Positions 1-8,198 of a stretch of 64,000 nucleotides of DNA are shown piece by piece; the stretch's first letter is position 1; each line of letters starts with the position of its first letter. The DNA lies in NCBI RefSeq assembly GCF_900090315.1, contig NZ_FMHZ01000002.1:3388501-3452500 (forward strand), given 5' to 3'. Under the pieces are notes generated by a model, which saw nothing but the letters and a program-made list of their open reading frames with translations, was not told the origin of the DNA and ran no database searches. The translations under genes were made by a program, and so were the position numbers. The stretch comes from Micromonospora citrea. Its GTDB lineage: Bacteria > Actinomycetota > Actinomycetes > Mycobacteriales > Micromonosporaceae.

Positions 1-109
1 CGCCTCCTCGGCTGTCCCTGGCGTCTGCCTCCGCCGCGGCCATCGGTGAGGTTGCGGCATCCATCGACTTACCCAGGCGCTCTGATCGTCAATCGGGCAA
101 GCTGGGGAC

Positions 110-646
110 ATGACGGACGCTCACGCCGAGGAACGGACACTGGTGCTGCTCCGGCACGCCAAGGCGGAGCCGCCGGGGGATGTGCTGGATGTGCAGCGCC
201 CGCTGGCCACCCGGGGCCACGCGGACGCGGCGGCGGCCGGCGCCTGGCTGGCCAAGCACGAGTTGCTGCCCGACGTGGTGATCTGCTCGGCCGCCCGACG
301 CACGCGGGAGACCTGGCACGGCGTGGCGATGGGCATGACAGGGTCACCGGCCGAGGGCGGCTCGGCCGGCCCCGCCCCCGTCGTGCACTACGAGGCGGAC
401 GCGTACGAGGCCCGTCCCGAGGACCTGTTGGCGCTGGTCAACAGGGCCGACCCGGCTGCCCGCACCGTGCTGCTGATCGCCCACAACCCGGGCATCTCGC
501 TGCTCTCCGCCCTGCTCGACCCACTGCGGGCGGACCAGGACGGGCTGCGCACCAGCGACGTCGTGGTACACCGATCCGTGGGCGACTGGGCCGGCCTGGG
601 CCGGGGAGGGGCACCGATCGCCGCTCGGCACACCGCACGCGGCTGA
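110..646 (+). CDS. SixA-like histidine phosphatase
   Basis: The 178-residue protein belongs to the histidine phosphatase superfamily, close to SixA phosphohistidine phosphatases. The phosphate-binding motif LLRHAKAE lies near residues 13-20, with the nucleophilic His in RHA, and the second catalytic His is in LIAHNPG near residue 125. SARRTRET matches the conserved SPARRTR-type segment of SixA. The length fits SixA enzymes (about 160-180 residues). The ATG is preceded by a short GGGG stretch. The protein is soluble and presumably cytoplasmic. The physiological substrate is unknown; in Enterobacteria SixA acts on phosphorelay His domains, which is knowledge of the family and not shown here. 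The C-terminal 30 residues are low in complexity and run into the downstream repeat. Confidence 0.85.
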   Translation: MTDAHAEERTLVLLRHAKAEPPGDVLDVQRPLATRGHADAAAAGAWLAKHELLPDVVICSAARRTRETWHGVAMGMTGSPAEGGSAGPAPVVHYEADAYEARPEDLLALVNRADPAARTVLLIAHNPGISLLSALLDPLRADQDGLRTSDVVVHRSVGDWAGLGRGGAPIAARHTARG

Positions 647-765
647 GCCATCCGCACGGCATCCGGTTGCGGCACCGGGCCGGCCGACTGCCCGCGGCTG
701 AGCCACCCGTACGCCATCCGGTTGCGGCACCGGGCCGGCCGACTGCACGCAGCTGAGCCATCCGC
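641..765. repeat. 55-bp tandem repeat
   Basis: Two nearly identical 55-bp units start at 641 and 696, and a third partial unit starts at 751. Each begins with GGCTGAGCCAYCCG or a close variant and carries CATCCGGTTGCGGCACCGGG in the middle. The array starts at the stop codon of the SixA-like gene. The last copy runs directly into an inverted repeat. Confidence 0.85.
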
Positions 766-789
766 CCGGTGCTCGGCGGATGGCTCAGC
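752..789. terminator. Hairpin between convergent genes
   Basis: GCTGAGCCATCCGC (752-765) and its exact reverse complement (776-789) form a 14-bp perfect stem with a 10-nt loop. It sits between the convergent SixA-like and DUF6458 genes, so it can serve as a bidirectional intrinsic terminator. There is no U tract, as is common in high-GC actinobacteria. Confidence 0.65.
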
Positions 790-883
790 GGCCACGTACC
801 GTCGGCCCGCCGCCGGCCCCGGGTGCGGGGGCGGTGAGGCGCGGCTCAGCGGCCGCAAATCGTCGGCCGGCCGGCTCAGCGAC

Positions 884-1153
884 TCAGGACGGTGGCGCCG
901 TCGGCGGCGGCGGGTCGGGCGGTGGCGGCATCATCGCCGTGGGATGCGAGAGCCGGTTCTCCTCCACGATCAGTGTCCGTGCCCGCTTGCGGCGGTCCTG
1001 CCAGAACCAGAGCGTGGTCAGGAGCACCGCGAGCCCGGCCAGGATGAACACCCAGCCGACCGCGCGCAGGTCGACCCACCAGACGTTGGCCCGGATGGCG
1101 AAGGTGAGGATCGCGCCGATCGCGATCAGGAAGATCCCGCTACCAATGCCCAT
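884..1153 (-). CDS. DUF6458-type small membrane protein
   Basis: The protein has 89 residues with two predicted membrane helices, near residues 4-21 (IFLIAIGAILTFAI) and 32-50 (VGWVFILAGLAVLLTTLWFW). The sequence between them (NVWWVDLRAVGW) and the basic segment after helix two (QDRRKRAR) match the small actinobacterial membrane proteins labelled DUF6458. The C-terminal tail is Pro/Thr-rich and presumably cytoplasmic. Function is unknown for the family. The ATG at 1153 is well defined because the conserved MGIGSGIFL start is intact. No operon partner is evident: the neighbour upstream is a long non-coding stretch. Confidence 0.8.
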   Translation of the reverse strand: MGIGSGIFLIAIGAILTFAIRANVWWVDLRAVGWVFILAGLAVLLTTLWFWQDRRKRARTLIVEENRLSHPTAMMPPPPDPPPPTAPPS

Positions 1154-1466
1154 GTGCGCTGCACTCCCCCGTGCGGTGGCTCTGGGCGTTCTCTGACGTG
1201 GTCCCGCGACGGTTACCCGCCACGCCGCCCGGCTACCCGGACGGGGTCCCCGAATAGCGGCCCGAGCCTCGTCCGCCCCGGCAGGCCGGCGGCCGTCCTT
1301 CCGGAGCCGCTAGGACGCCTCCACGACCACGCAAAGTGACACCATTGAAGGATCGGGCGAAACTACCTACGGTCACCGGGGACCGGCGCCACCTAAGAGG
1401 GCTAATCGGTCAGAAATGCTCTTACCGCCCATAACTAGCCGCTTGGCGCTCCGCCACCGACACCTG

Positions 1467-1553
1467 CTCCGGACGCTTTGCTCTGCAGCCATGGACGCAC
1501 CGGGCACCCGGAGTCACTGGCGCCTCCGTGGGTGCAGAGCAAAGCGTCCGGAG
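1467..1553. repeat. 87-bp fold-back element
   Basis: The 21-bp arm at 1467-1487 (it contains ACGCTTTGCTCTGCA) is repeated exactly as its reverse complement at 1533-1553. The 45-bp interior can pair further through CACC/GGTG segments. The perfect arms make this a strong fold-back structure, like a REP or MITE-type element. No open frame lies inside. Confidence 0.8.
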
Positions 1554-1680
1554 AGGTATGGGCCGAGCAGTCGCATGACATGACGCTCGGTGAGCAAACC
1601 TGCCGAGTTCGCCGACGAGTCCCACGTGCACCGAGGAGCTTCCGCAGGGATTCCCGACGCCGGACACCGTTGGCAGACCG

Positions 1681-1795
1681 GCGAACCAGCGAACCAGCCG
1701 GCAGGCGGACCAGCCGGGCCGGGCGGACCAGCCGGCAGGCGGACCAGCCGGCAGGCGGACCAGCGGACCAGCGGGGCCGCGCGGACCAGCGGGGC
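1681..1795. repeat. Short tandem repeat, GGCAGGCGGACCAGCC units
   Basis: Degenerate copies of a 16-bp unit (GGCAGGCGGACCAGCC) and shortened forms (GCGGACCAGC) run head to tail. The copies are adjacent without spacers. Slipped-strand expansion is the simplest origin. Confidence 0.75.
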
Positions 1796-1864
1796 GCCGG
1801 ACCGGCGCGTGGCGAGGGCGGATCGTGGCGTGGACGAACGGCGTCGGGTTCAGCGGATGGACGA

Positions 1865-1900
1865 ACGACGGCCGGCGGGCTGTCGCCCGCCGGCCGTCGT
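1865..1900 (-). terminator. Terminator of acyl-CoA dehydrogenase gene
   Basis: ACGACGGCCGGCGGGC (1865-1880), loop TGTC, and the exact complementary arm (1885-1900) form a 16-bp perfect stem. It lies 75 bp downstream of the acyl-CoA dehydrogenase stop codon. Confidence 0.75.
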
Positions 1901-1974
1901 CGTCGGATCACCGTCGTGTCAGCGCCGGGTCGCCCCCGGCTCCGCCGCCGCGCCGTGGCGCGCTACGGCGTGTC

Positions 1975-3831
1975 TCAGAAGGCCTCCTCCGGGAGGTCCA
2001 TGATGTCCAGGTCGGTGCCCTCGATGATCCGCCGGTCGGCGCCGATGCGGGGCAGCACCTCGCGGGCGAAGAACCGGGCGGCGGCCACCTTGCCGGTGTA
2101 GAACGCCTTGTCGGCCGCGGAGACCTCGCCGGCCAGGGCCTTGAGGGCCACGTCGGCCTGCTTCTGGAGCAGCCAGGCCACGACCAGGTCGCCGATCGCC
2201 AGCAGGAACCGGCGGCTGCTCAGGCCGACCTTGTAGAGCGCCCGAGTGTCGCCGCCCTGCGCCTCGCCCAGCCAGCCGGTCATCACGCCGAGGATGTTCT
2301 GGATCTCGGCGAGCGCCTTGCCGAGCGCCTGCCGCTCCTCCTTGAGCTGGCCGTTGCCGCCCTCGGTGGCGATGAACTCCTGGATCTCGGCGGCGACCAC
2401 CATCAGGGCCTTGCCGTTGTCCCGGACGATCTTCCGGAAGATCAGGTCGAGGCTCTGGATCGCGGTGGTGCCCTCGTACAGGGTGTCGATCTTGGCGTCC
2501 CGGACGTACTGCTCGAGCGGGTAGTCCTGCAGGAAGCCGGAGCCGCCGAAGGTCTGCAGCGACTCGTGGCCGAGCAGCTCGTACGCCCGCTCCGAGCCGA
2601 CGCCCTTGACCAGCGGGAGGAGCAGGTCGTTGACCCGCTTGGCGAGCTTGGTGGCCTTCTCGTCGCCCGCCGCCTCGGCGATGGCGACCTTGTCCTGCCA
2701 GGTGGCGGTGTAGCAGACCAGGGCGCGCAGGCCCTCGGCGTACGACTTCTGCAGCATCAGCGAGCGGCGCACGTCCGGGTGGTGGGTGATCGTGACGCGC
2801 GGCGCGGTCTTGTCCGCCATCTGGGTCAGGTCGGCGCCCTGCACCCGGCTCTTGGCGTACTCGAGGGCGTTCAGGTAGCCGGTCGAGAGGGTGGCGATGG
2901 CCTTGGTGCCGACCATCATCCGGGCGCTCTCGATGATCATGAACATCTGCCGGATGCCCTCGTGCTTCTCGCCCAGCAGCCAGCCCTTGGCCGGTACGCC
3001 GTGCTCGCCGAAGGTCAGCTCGCAGGTGTTGGAGACCTTCAGGCCCATCTTGTGCTCGACGTTGGTGGCGAAGACGCCGTTGCGCTCGCCCAGCTCGCCG
3101 GTGTTCTCGTCGAAGTGGTACTTCGGCACCACGAAGAGGGACAGGCCCTTGGTGCCCGGCCCGCCGACACCCTCGACGCCGACCGGGCGGGCCAGCACGT
3201 AGTGGATGATGTTGTCGGTCAGGTCGTGCTCGGCGGACGTGATGAAGCGCTTCACGCCCTCGATGTGCCACGAGCCGTCGGGCTGCGGGATGGCGCGGGC
3301 CCGCCCGGCGCCCACGTCCGAGCCGGCGTCCGGCTCGGTGAGCACCATCGTGGAGCCCCACTGCTTGTCGACGAAGAGCTTCGCCCACTTCTTCTGCTGC
3401 TCGGTGCCCTCGACCTGGAGCACGTGCGCGAAGGACGGGCCGGAGGCGTACATCCAGATGGCGGCGTTGGAACCGACGATCAGCTCGGCGAGGGACCAGA
3501 CCAGCGCCCGGGGCGCGTTGCTGCCCTCCAGCTCGGCCGGGAGCTCCAGCCGCCAGAACTCGGAGTTCATGTACGCGCGGTAGGACTTCTTGAACGACTC
3601 CGGCAGCGGCGCGGTGTGCGTGGCCGGGTCGAAGACCGGCGGGTTGCGGTCGCTGTCCGTGTAGCTGGCGGCCAGATCCTCGCGGGCGAGGCGGTCGACC
3701 TCGGCGAGGATGTCGCGCGCGGTGTCGACGTCCAGGTCCGTGTACGGCGCCTGGCTGAACGCCTGGTCCGCCCCGAAGACCTCGAAGAGGTTGAACTCGA
3801 GGTCCCGAAGGTTGCTCTTGTAGTGGGTCAT
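1975..3831 (-). CDS. Acyl-CoA dehydrogenase, FadE5-like
   Basis: The 618-residue protein is a flavin-dependent acyl-CoA dehydrogenase that oxidises acyl-CoA to the trans-2-enoyl form in beta-oxidation. The N terminus ([20 protein letters not shown]) closely resembles mycobacterial FadE5, as do the overall length of over 600 residues and the extra C-terminal region. The FAD/substrate-binding stretch [12 protein letters not shown] lies near residue 180, and the typical C-terminal segment [21 protein letters not shown] near 420. An in-frame extension upstream exists, but the conserved start and the two operator-like palindromes just before it favour the ATG at 3831. The gene appears monocistronic with its own terminator. 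Electrons probably go to ETF and then to a membrane acceptor such as the Fe-S protein at 34685-36904. Confidence 0.9.
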   Translation of the reverse strand: MTHYKSNLRDLEFNLFEVFGADQAFSQAPYTDLDVDTARDILAEVDRLAREDLAASYTDSDRNPPVFDPATHTAPLPESFKKSYRAYMNSEFWRLELPAELEGSNAPRALVWSLAELIVGSNAAIWMYASGPSFAHVLQVEGTEQQKKWAKLFVDKQWGSTMVLTEPDAGSDVGAGRARAIPQPDGSWHIEGVKRFITSAEHDLTDNIIHYVLARPVGVEGVGGPGTKGLSLFVVPKYHFDENTGELGERNGVFATNVEHKMGLKVSNTCELTFGEHGVPAKGWLLGEKHEGIRQMFMIIESARMMVGTKAIATLSTGYLNALEYAKSRVQGADLTQMADKTAPRVTITHHPDVRRSLMLQKSYAEGLRALVCYTATWQDKVAIAEAAGDEKATKLAKRVNDLLLPLVKGVGSERAYELLGHESLQTFGGSGFLQDYPLEQYVRDAKIDTLYEGTTAIQSLDLIFRKIVRDNGKALMVVAAEIQEFIATEGGNGQLKEERQALGKALAEIQNILGVMTGWLGEAQGGDTRALYKVGLSSRRFLLAIGDLVVAWLLQKQADVALKALAGEVSAADKAFYTGKVAAARFFAREVLPRIGADRRIIEGTDLDIMDLPEEAF

Positions 3832-3858
3832 GCTCGCTGGCCCCGCTTCCGGACAGGT

Positions 3859-3874
3859 GTTACCGATCAGTAAC
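3859..3874. promoter_or_regulatory. Palindromic operator, site 1 (fadE5-like gene)
   Basis: GTTACCGATCAGTAAC has 5-bp perfect arms (GTTAC/GTAAC) and sits 28 bp upstream of the acyl-CoA dehydrogenase start. It has the same 16-bp architecture as the palindrome at 37056-37071. TetR-type repressor binding is inferred. Confidence 0.6.
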
Positions 3875-3884
3875 CCCGACTGTA

Positions 3885-3898
3885 TTACCGAGGGGTAG
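3885..3898. promoter_or_regulatory. Operator-like site 2 (fadE5-like gene)
   Basis: TTACCGAGGGGTAG matches the core of site 1 (TTACCGATCAGTAA) and of the site at 37057-37070 (TTACCCAGCGGTAA), with only the final base breaking the inner palindrome. Its centre is 25 bp from the centre of site 1. Confidence 0.45.
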
Positions 3899-3995
3899 GC
3901 AGCGACAAGCCGATCACCGAAGTGACGGCGATTACACACTTCCCGTTCAGGTTGCGATGGGTCGTCCCGCACCCGCATGAACGGCCCGGGTCGGC

Positions 3996-5123
3996 TCAGC
4001 TCTCGGCCGCGCCGACCTCCCAGCTCGGGACGACGGCGGTCACGCCTTCGCGCGAGCCCGTGTACTCCATCAGGACCAGGGCGATGTCGTCGTCGAGGCG
4101 GCCGTGCACCCACTCGACTAGAGCGGTCTCCAGCGAGGCGAGCCCGTCGGCGACGGTGCCGTGACCGAGCAGCCGCCAGGCCCGGTCGGCGGTCGGGAAG
4201 AACTCACCCTCACGCCGCGCCTCGCCGAGCCCGTCGGTGAAGAGCAGCAACCGGTCGCCGGGCTCCAGCCGCTCGACCCGCGGGCGGACCACCGGCATGA
4301 AGCCCAGCGGCGGGGCGGGCGCCGGCGGCTCCAGCGGGATGACGGCGCCCCGGCGCAGCAGCAGCGGCGGCGGGTGGCCGCAGTTGACGATCGTCAGCGT
4401 CCCGCCCCGCTCCTCGACCAGCGCTGCGGTGACGAAGTCCTCGTCGCCCACGTTGCGGGCCACCGCCCGGTCCAGGTCGGTCACGATCGCCCGCAGGTCG
4501 GCCCGCTCGTACGCCACGTGCCGGTAGGAGCCCAGCACGATGCTGGCCAGCCGGACCGCGTCCAGCCCCTTGCCCCGCACGTCACCGATGATCATGCGTA
4601 CCCCGTACGGCGTGTCGATCGCCTCGTACAGGTCACCGCCGATCTCGGCCGTGGCGGTGGAGGAGATGTAGCGGGCCGCCACCGAGAGACTGCCGACCTG
4701 GGGCCCGAGCGGCCGCAGCACGGCCTGCTGCGCCACCGCCGCGAGCCGGGACAGCTCCGCGATCCGTTCGGCCTGCCGCTGCCGTACACCCGCGGTGACC
4801 GCCGCGATCCCGGCGCCCAACGCGATGCACGTGACGGCGATCGCGGTGGAGAGCGACACGGACCGCTCGCCGAGGGCGAAGCCCGCCCCGAGCGCGGTGG
4901 CGGTGGCACCCACCCCGAGGACGATCCGCCACGACGCCAGCGCGGCGGCCAGGAAGGGCGCGGCGACCATGAGCGCGATGTAGTTCGCCGGCCGCCCGTC
5001 GGCCAGTTCCACGGCCGAGACGAGCGCGAGCAGGACGACGGCCGCGCCGAGGCCGGCGCGGGATCCGGGGCTCAGCGGGCCGTGGCCCGACTGGAAGGGT
5101 TTCGTGCGTACGAGGGACAGCAT
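3996..5123 (-). CDS. Membrane PP2C (SpoIIE-type) phosphatase
   Basis: The 375-residue protein has an N-terminal membrane region with about four to five hydrophobic segments (residues 20-130) and a C-terminal SpoIIE/RsbU-like PP2C serine phosphatase domain from about residue 155. Metal-binding and catalytic motifs visible in order are [41 protein letters not shown] and DDDIALVLM. Such enzymes dephosphorylate anti-anti-sigma factors in partner-switching stress pathways; no partner gene is adjacent, so the target is unknown. The ATG at 5123 gives a short cytoplasmic leader before the first helix; longer in-frame extensions are Arg-rich and look non-coding. Confidence 0.85.
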   Translation of the reverse strand: MLSLVRTKPFQSGHGPLSPGSRAGLGAAVVLLALVSAVELADGRPANYIALMVAAPFLAAALASWRIVLGVGATATALGAGFALGERSVSLSTAIAVTCIALGAGIAAVTAGVRQRQAERIAELSRLAAVAQQAVLRPLGPQVGSLSVAARYISSTATAEIGGDLYEAIDTPYGVRMIIGDVRGKGLDAVRLASIVLGSYRHVAYERADLRAIVTDLDRAVARNVGDEDFVTAALVEERGGTLTIVNCGHPPPLLLRRGAVIPLEPPAPAPPLGFMPVVRPRVERLEPGDRLLLFTDGLGEARREGEFFPTADRAWRLLGHGTVADGLASLETALVEWVHGRLDDDIALVLMEYTGSREGVTAVVPSWEVGAAES

Positions 5124-5224
5124 GCCTGATGGACGTGAACGGGTGAATGAACCTGGCCCGTCGTCCGAGGATGTTCTGACCGCGCGGATCGTCCGGCCGC
5201 CCCGATCGCCGGCCGGAGCAGGGC

Positions 5225-5854
5225 TCAGCCGAGCACCTCGTAGCGGACCTCGACGTGCCCGGCGTCGAGGGAGGCGATCTCGGCGAACGCGGCGCGGGAC
5301 AGGTCCAGGCAGCGTCCCTCGATGAACGGGCCGCGGTCGTTGATCCGCACCGTCACGGACTTGCCGGTCGCCGGGTTGGTCACTCGGACCTTCGTGTCGA
5401 ACGGCAGGGTCTTGTGGGCGGCGGTCAGCTCGGACGGGTCGAAGTACTCGCCGTTGGCGGTGAGCTGCCCCTCCGAGTAGAACGAGGCGCCGCACGAGCC
5501 GCTGTCCACCACGGGGCGGGCGGTGCTGGTCTTCTTCGTGGCGGTGGGCTTCGGCGTGGCGGTGCGCGGCTTGCTCCGGGAGGGCGCCTGGGTGGACCGG
5601 CTGGCCCTGGGGCTGGCGGTCGCGCTCGGCGACGCGCTGGCGCTGGGCGAGGCGGCCGGTGAGCTGGGGGCCGCGCTGCTCGGCGTGCCGGCGGGCGAGA
5701 GGTCCACGGCTACCGGCCGGGCGGCATCCGAGCCGGAGGTCAGCCGGACGGCTCCGACGGTGCCGCCGACGGCGAGGGCGACCCCGACCGCAGCGGCGGC
5801 CGCGATGCCGGCCGGCGAGGAGAACATGCGGGTACGGGAGTGCCTGCCAGCCAC
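5225..5854 (-). CDS. Secreted RlpA-like double-psi beta-barrel protein
   Basis: The gene encodes 209 residues with an N-terminal signal or anchor helix (AGIAAAAAVGVALAVGGTVGA), a Ser/Pro/Lys/Thr-rich linker and a C-terminal RlpA-like domain of about 90 residues. CGASFYSEGQLTANGEYFDP, LPFDTKVRVTNPATGKSV and VRINDRGPF are the family hallmarks, including the catalytic-type Asp in NDRGPF. RlpA proteins bind or cleave peptidoglycan at septa. I chose GTG at 5854 because GAAAGGA lies 8 nt before it; an ATG at 5932 in the same frame would add 26 residues before the signal sequence without an obvious ribosome site. Confidence 0.85.
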   Translation of the reverse strand: MAGRHSRTRMFSSPAGIAAAAAVGVALAVGGTVGAVRLTSGSDAARPVAVDLSPAGTPSSAAPSSPAASPSASASPSATASPRASRSTQAPSRSKPRTATPKPTATKKTSTARPVVDSGSCGASFYSEGQLTANGEYFDPSELTAAHKTLPFDTKVRVTNPATGKSVTVRINDRGPFIEGRCLDLSRAAFAEIASLDAGHVEVRYEVLG

Positions 5855-5930
5855 CGAACCGGTCCTTTCGTCATCTGAACAAACCGGGTCGGACCGTAAC
5901 GAGAGAAGCACTTCCGAAGTCAACGTGATC

Positions 5931-5961
5931 ATGGTGGTATGCCCGTAATTATGGTGATACG
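5931..5961. promoter_or_regulatory. 20-bp-phased direct repeat upstream of rlpA-like gene
   Basis: ATGGTGGTATG (5931-5941) and ATGGTGATACG (5951-5961) are direct repeats whose starts are exactly 20 bp apart, about two helical turns. They lie in an AT-richer island between the divergent RlpA-like and phosphoribosyltransferase genes. Direct repeats on one helix face are typical of response-regulator dimers; the identity of the regulator is unknown. Confidence 0.4.
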
Positions 5962-6118
5962 TGTAGCCGATCATCCGACCCGGCGTCGGCCGGGCGGCCC
6001 GGGTGCGCGGCCGGTCGGGAGCACGGCGCGCCGAGTGAGCGGCGCCGGTCACGGCCGACGGGGTCGCGCGATGGCGGGCGGGTCGCGCGGGCGCGCCCGC
6101 TGGCGCAGGATGGTCCGC

Positions 6119-6667
6119 ATGCCCTCCGAGCTGAGCGGACGCCTGGCCGAGCTGGTCCGGTGGATGGATCCCGGCCCCGGCGCCAGCCACCTGGTCAGCG
6201 ATGTCTCCGGCTGGTGGCGGGACCCGCAGGTGCTCGCCCGGCTGGGGCCGGCCCTGGTGGAGCCGTTCCGGGCGGCCCGGCCGACGGTCGTCGTCTCGCC
6301 CGCGGTGACGGGGTTCCTGCTCGGGCCGCTCGCCGCGACGGCGCTCGGGGTGGGCTTCGTCCCGGCGCACAAGCCGGGCGACGGCCGGTTGCCCGCCGGG
6401 CCGCTGACCTGGGCGCAGAGCCCGCCCGACTTCCGCGGGCGACGGGTAGACCTGGCCGTCCGGGAACACGGCCTCGACCGGGGCGACCGGGTGCTGGTGG
6501 TGGACGACTGGGTCGCCACGGGAGCCCAGGTCCGCGCGCTCTACGAGATCTGCGCCGCGCGGGGCGCCGAACCCGTCGGCACCGCCACCGTGGTGCTCGA
6601 CTGCCCGCCGGCGGTCGCCACCGAGCTGCGGATCCGAGGGCTGGTCGACGGCGACGCCCTGGCGTGA
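6119..6667 (+). CDS. Phosphoribosyltransferase, adenine-PRT-like
   Basis: The protein has 182 residues. The PRPP-binding loop VLVVDDWVATGAQV near residues 124-137 is the defining motif of type I phosphoribosyltransferases, and VVSPAVTGFLLGPLAA near residue 58 resembles the purine-PRT ground-loop region. It is most like apt-type enzymes but lacks a clear full-length match to canonical apt, so the base used is uncertain. The ATG at 6119 has AGGA eight nucleotides upstream; an in-frame ATG at 6110 would add three residues. The gene is transcribed in the same direction as the ASCH gene that follows after about 100 bp. Confidence 0.75.
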   Translation: MPSELSGRLAELVRWMDPGPGASHLVSDVSGWWRDPQVLARLGPALVEPFRAARPTVVVSPAVTGFLLGPLAATALGVGFVPAHKPGDGRLPAGPLTWAQSPPDFRGRRVDLAVREHGLDRGDRVLVVDDWVATGAQVRALYEICAARGAEPVGTATVVLDCPPAVATELRIRGLVDGDALA

Positions 6668-6769
6668 CCTGGACGAACTCCTCGACGGCCGTGCAGACCC
6701 GGACGAGCGCCTCCGCGGAGCGGCCGAATGCGCGAGCGCGAGATCGACGCCGGCGGTAGCGTCGGCAGG

Positions 6770-7201
6770 ATGTGGCCTCGGATCGGCGGACTGCGCACCC
6801 TCGCCCTCGGCACCCCCGGTGAGCTGCGGACGCGACTGAACACCCTGGTGCTCGCCGGGGTGAAGACTGCGACCGCGGGCCTGACCGTCGAGTACGCCCA
6901 GGAGGGCGAGGAGCTGGAGCACGTCGGCGAGCGGCTGGTCCTCGTCGACGACGAGGACTCGCTGGTCGGCGTCGTCGAGGTGACCGGCGTCGAGGCGGTC
7001 CGCCTCGCCGACGTGCCGTGGGACTTCGCCCGCGCCGAGGGGGAGGGCGACCGCTCGATCGAGGAGTGGCGCGAGGGGCACGCGGCGTACTGGGCGCGGG
7101 TCGGCACCCCCGTCACCGACGACAGCGAGGTGGTCTGCGTCCGGTTCCGGCTGGTCTCCGCGGGCGACGGCGGCATCACCACCGGGGACCTCAGCACCTG
7201 A
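6770..7201 (+). CDS. ASCH-domain protein
   Basis: The gene encodes 143 residues made up almost wholly of an ASCH domain, a PUA-like beta-barrel thought to bind RNA or modified nucleosides. The family signature GVKTATAGL near residues 34-42 and the late segment SEVVCVRFRLV are present. The start MWPRIGGLRTLALGTPGE is typical of actinobacterial members, so I prefer ATG 6770 to the in-frame ATG at 6728. Function in the cell is unknown; some ASCH proteins are nucleoside hydrolases or translation-linked factors. The stop codon lies inside a terminator shared with the convergent LLM gene. Confidence 0.8.
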   Translation: MWPRIGGLRTLALGTPGELRTRLNTLVLAGVKTATAGLTVEYAQEGEELEHVGERLVLVDDEDSLVGVVEVTGVEAVRLADVPWDFARAEGEGDRSIEEWREGHAAYWARVGTPVTDDSEVVCVRFRLVSAGDGGITTGDLST

Positions 7202-7226
7202 GCGTCCCGGCGGGTGGCTCAGGTGC
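7194..7226. terminator. Shared terminator overlapping two stop codons
   Basis: GCACCTGAG (7194-7202) and CTCAGGTGC (7218-7226) are exact inverted copies. Each arm contains the stop codon of one of the two convergent genes (TGA 7199-7201 on the plus strand; TCA 7219-7221 for the minus strand). Confidence 0.6.
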
Positions 7227-8100
7227 GGCGCAGCTCCGGCAGCAGGCGGGTCGCCACGTCCACCAGGACGGACTCGTCGCCGGCGTACCAGCTGCTGGCC
7301 CGGGGCCAGTGCGTCACCACGTCGGTGAAGCCGAGGGCGGCCGCCCGGCCGACCTGGTCGGCGAAGAACTGGGCGCTGCGCAGCGAGAAGGCCGGCGCCG
7401 AGTCCAGCGAGAGGTAGCGGTCGAGGGTGCCCGGGTCGCGGCCGGCGGCGGCGAGCGTCTTGTCCATCCGGGCGGACAGCTCGGCCACCCCGTCCCACCA
7501 GCTCTCCAGGTCGTCGCCGCCGGGCCCGGTGGTGACCCAGCCCTGGCCGAACCGCACGACCAGCCGCATGGACCGGGGCCCGTTGGCGGCCATCACGAAC
7601 GGCACCCGGGGCGTCTGGACGCAGCCCGGGTTGTTCCGCGCGTCCACCGCCGCGAACCAGTCGCCCCGCCAGGTCGTGCCGTCCTCGCGCAGGATCAGGT
7701 CGAGCAGTTCGGTGAACTCGGCGTAGCGGTCCACCCGCTGGCGCGGCGGCAGCGTCTCCCCGCCGAGCACGGCCGCGTCGAAGCCGATGCCGCCCGCGCC
7801 GAGGCCGAGCAGCAGCCGCCCGTCGGAGACGTCGTCGAGCGCGGTGACCTGCCGGGCGAACGCCGCCGGGTGGCGGAAGTTGGGCGAGGCGACCAGCGTC
7901 CCGAGGCGGATGCGGGAGGTCACCGTCGCGGCGGCGGTCAGCGTGGTCACCGAGTCGAACCACGGCCCGTCGACCAGGTCGCGCCAGCCCAGGTGGTCGT
8001 ACGTCCAGGCGTGGTCGAAGCCCCACTCCTCCGCCTGCCGCCACCGGCGACGCGAGTCTGACCAGCGCTGGTCGGGGAGGATCACGATGCCAATCCGCAT
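7219..8100 (-). CDS. LLM-class flavin-dependent oxidoreductase
   Basis: The 293-residue protein is a luciferase-like TIM-barrel oxidoreductase that in actinobacteria usually uses F420 or FMN. The N terminus MRIGIVILPDQRW, the segment FDHAWTYDHLGWRDL with the conserved acid/His pattern, RIRLGTLVASPNFRHPAAFARQ and LLLGLGAGG are standard family motifs. I use the ATG at 8100; a longer in-frame start at 8151 adds residues without similarity. The substrate cannot be told from sequence. The gene is divergent from the PadR regulator about 100 bp away. Confidence 0.85.
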   Translation of the reverse strand: MRIGIVILPDQRWSDSRRRWRQAEEWGFDHAWTYDHLGWRDLVDGPWFDSVTTLTAAATVTSRIRLGTLVASPNFRHPAAFARQVTALDDVSDGRLLLGLGAGGIGFDAAVLGGETLPPRQRVDRYAEFTELLDLILREDGTTWRGDWFAAVDARNNPGCVQTPRVPFVMAANGPRSMRLVVRFGQGWVTTGPGGDDLESWWDGVAELSARMDKTLAAAGRDPGTLDRYLSLDSAPAFSLRSAQFFADQVGRAAALGFTDVVTHWPRASSWYAGDESVLVDVATRLLPELRRT

Positions 8101-8198
8101 GATCGCCAGCCTAGCGGCCAGCACCGGCCCCGACGCCGACCCACGCGACACCCCTTGCCATGCATCGATGATCTGAATATCTTGACACGGTGGCCGCG

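Larger units (their letters stand above)
1154..1974. other. Gene-free, repeat-rich interval
   Basis: No convincing coding sequence is visible here. The interval holds a 21-bp-arm inverted repeat (1467-1553), a tandem array of GCGGACCAGC-containing units (1681-1795) and a terminator-like hairpin (1865-1900). Apparent open frames are frame shadows of the repeats and end in low-complexity Arg/Pro/Gly. Confidence 0.7.

Noticed and set aside
1681..1795. Possible CRISPR array
   Set aside because: Units are adjacent, short and degenerate with no unique spacers, and no cas gene is present in the window.
1825..3873. Long plus-strand open frame (682 codons) opposite the acyl-CoA dehydrogenase gene
   Set aside because: It is the complement of a well-conserved gene in a GC-rich genome; its translation is Val/Leu/Gly/Asp low-complexity without motifs.
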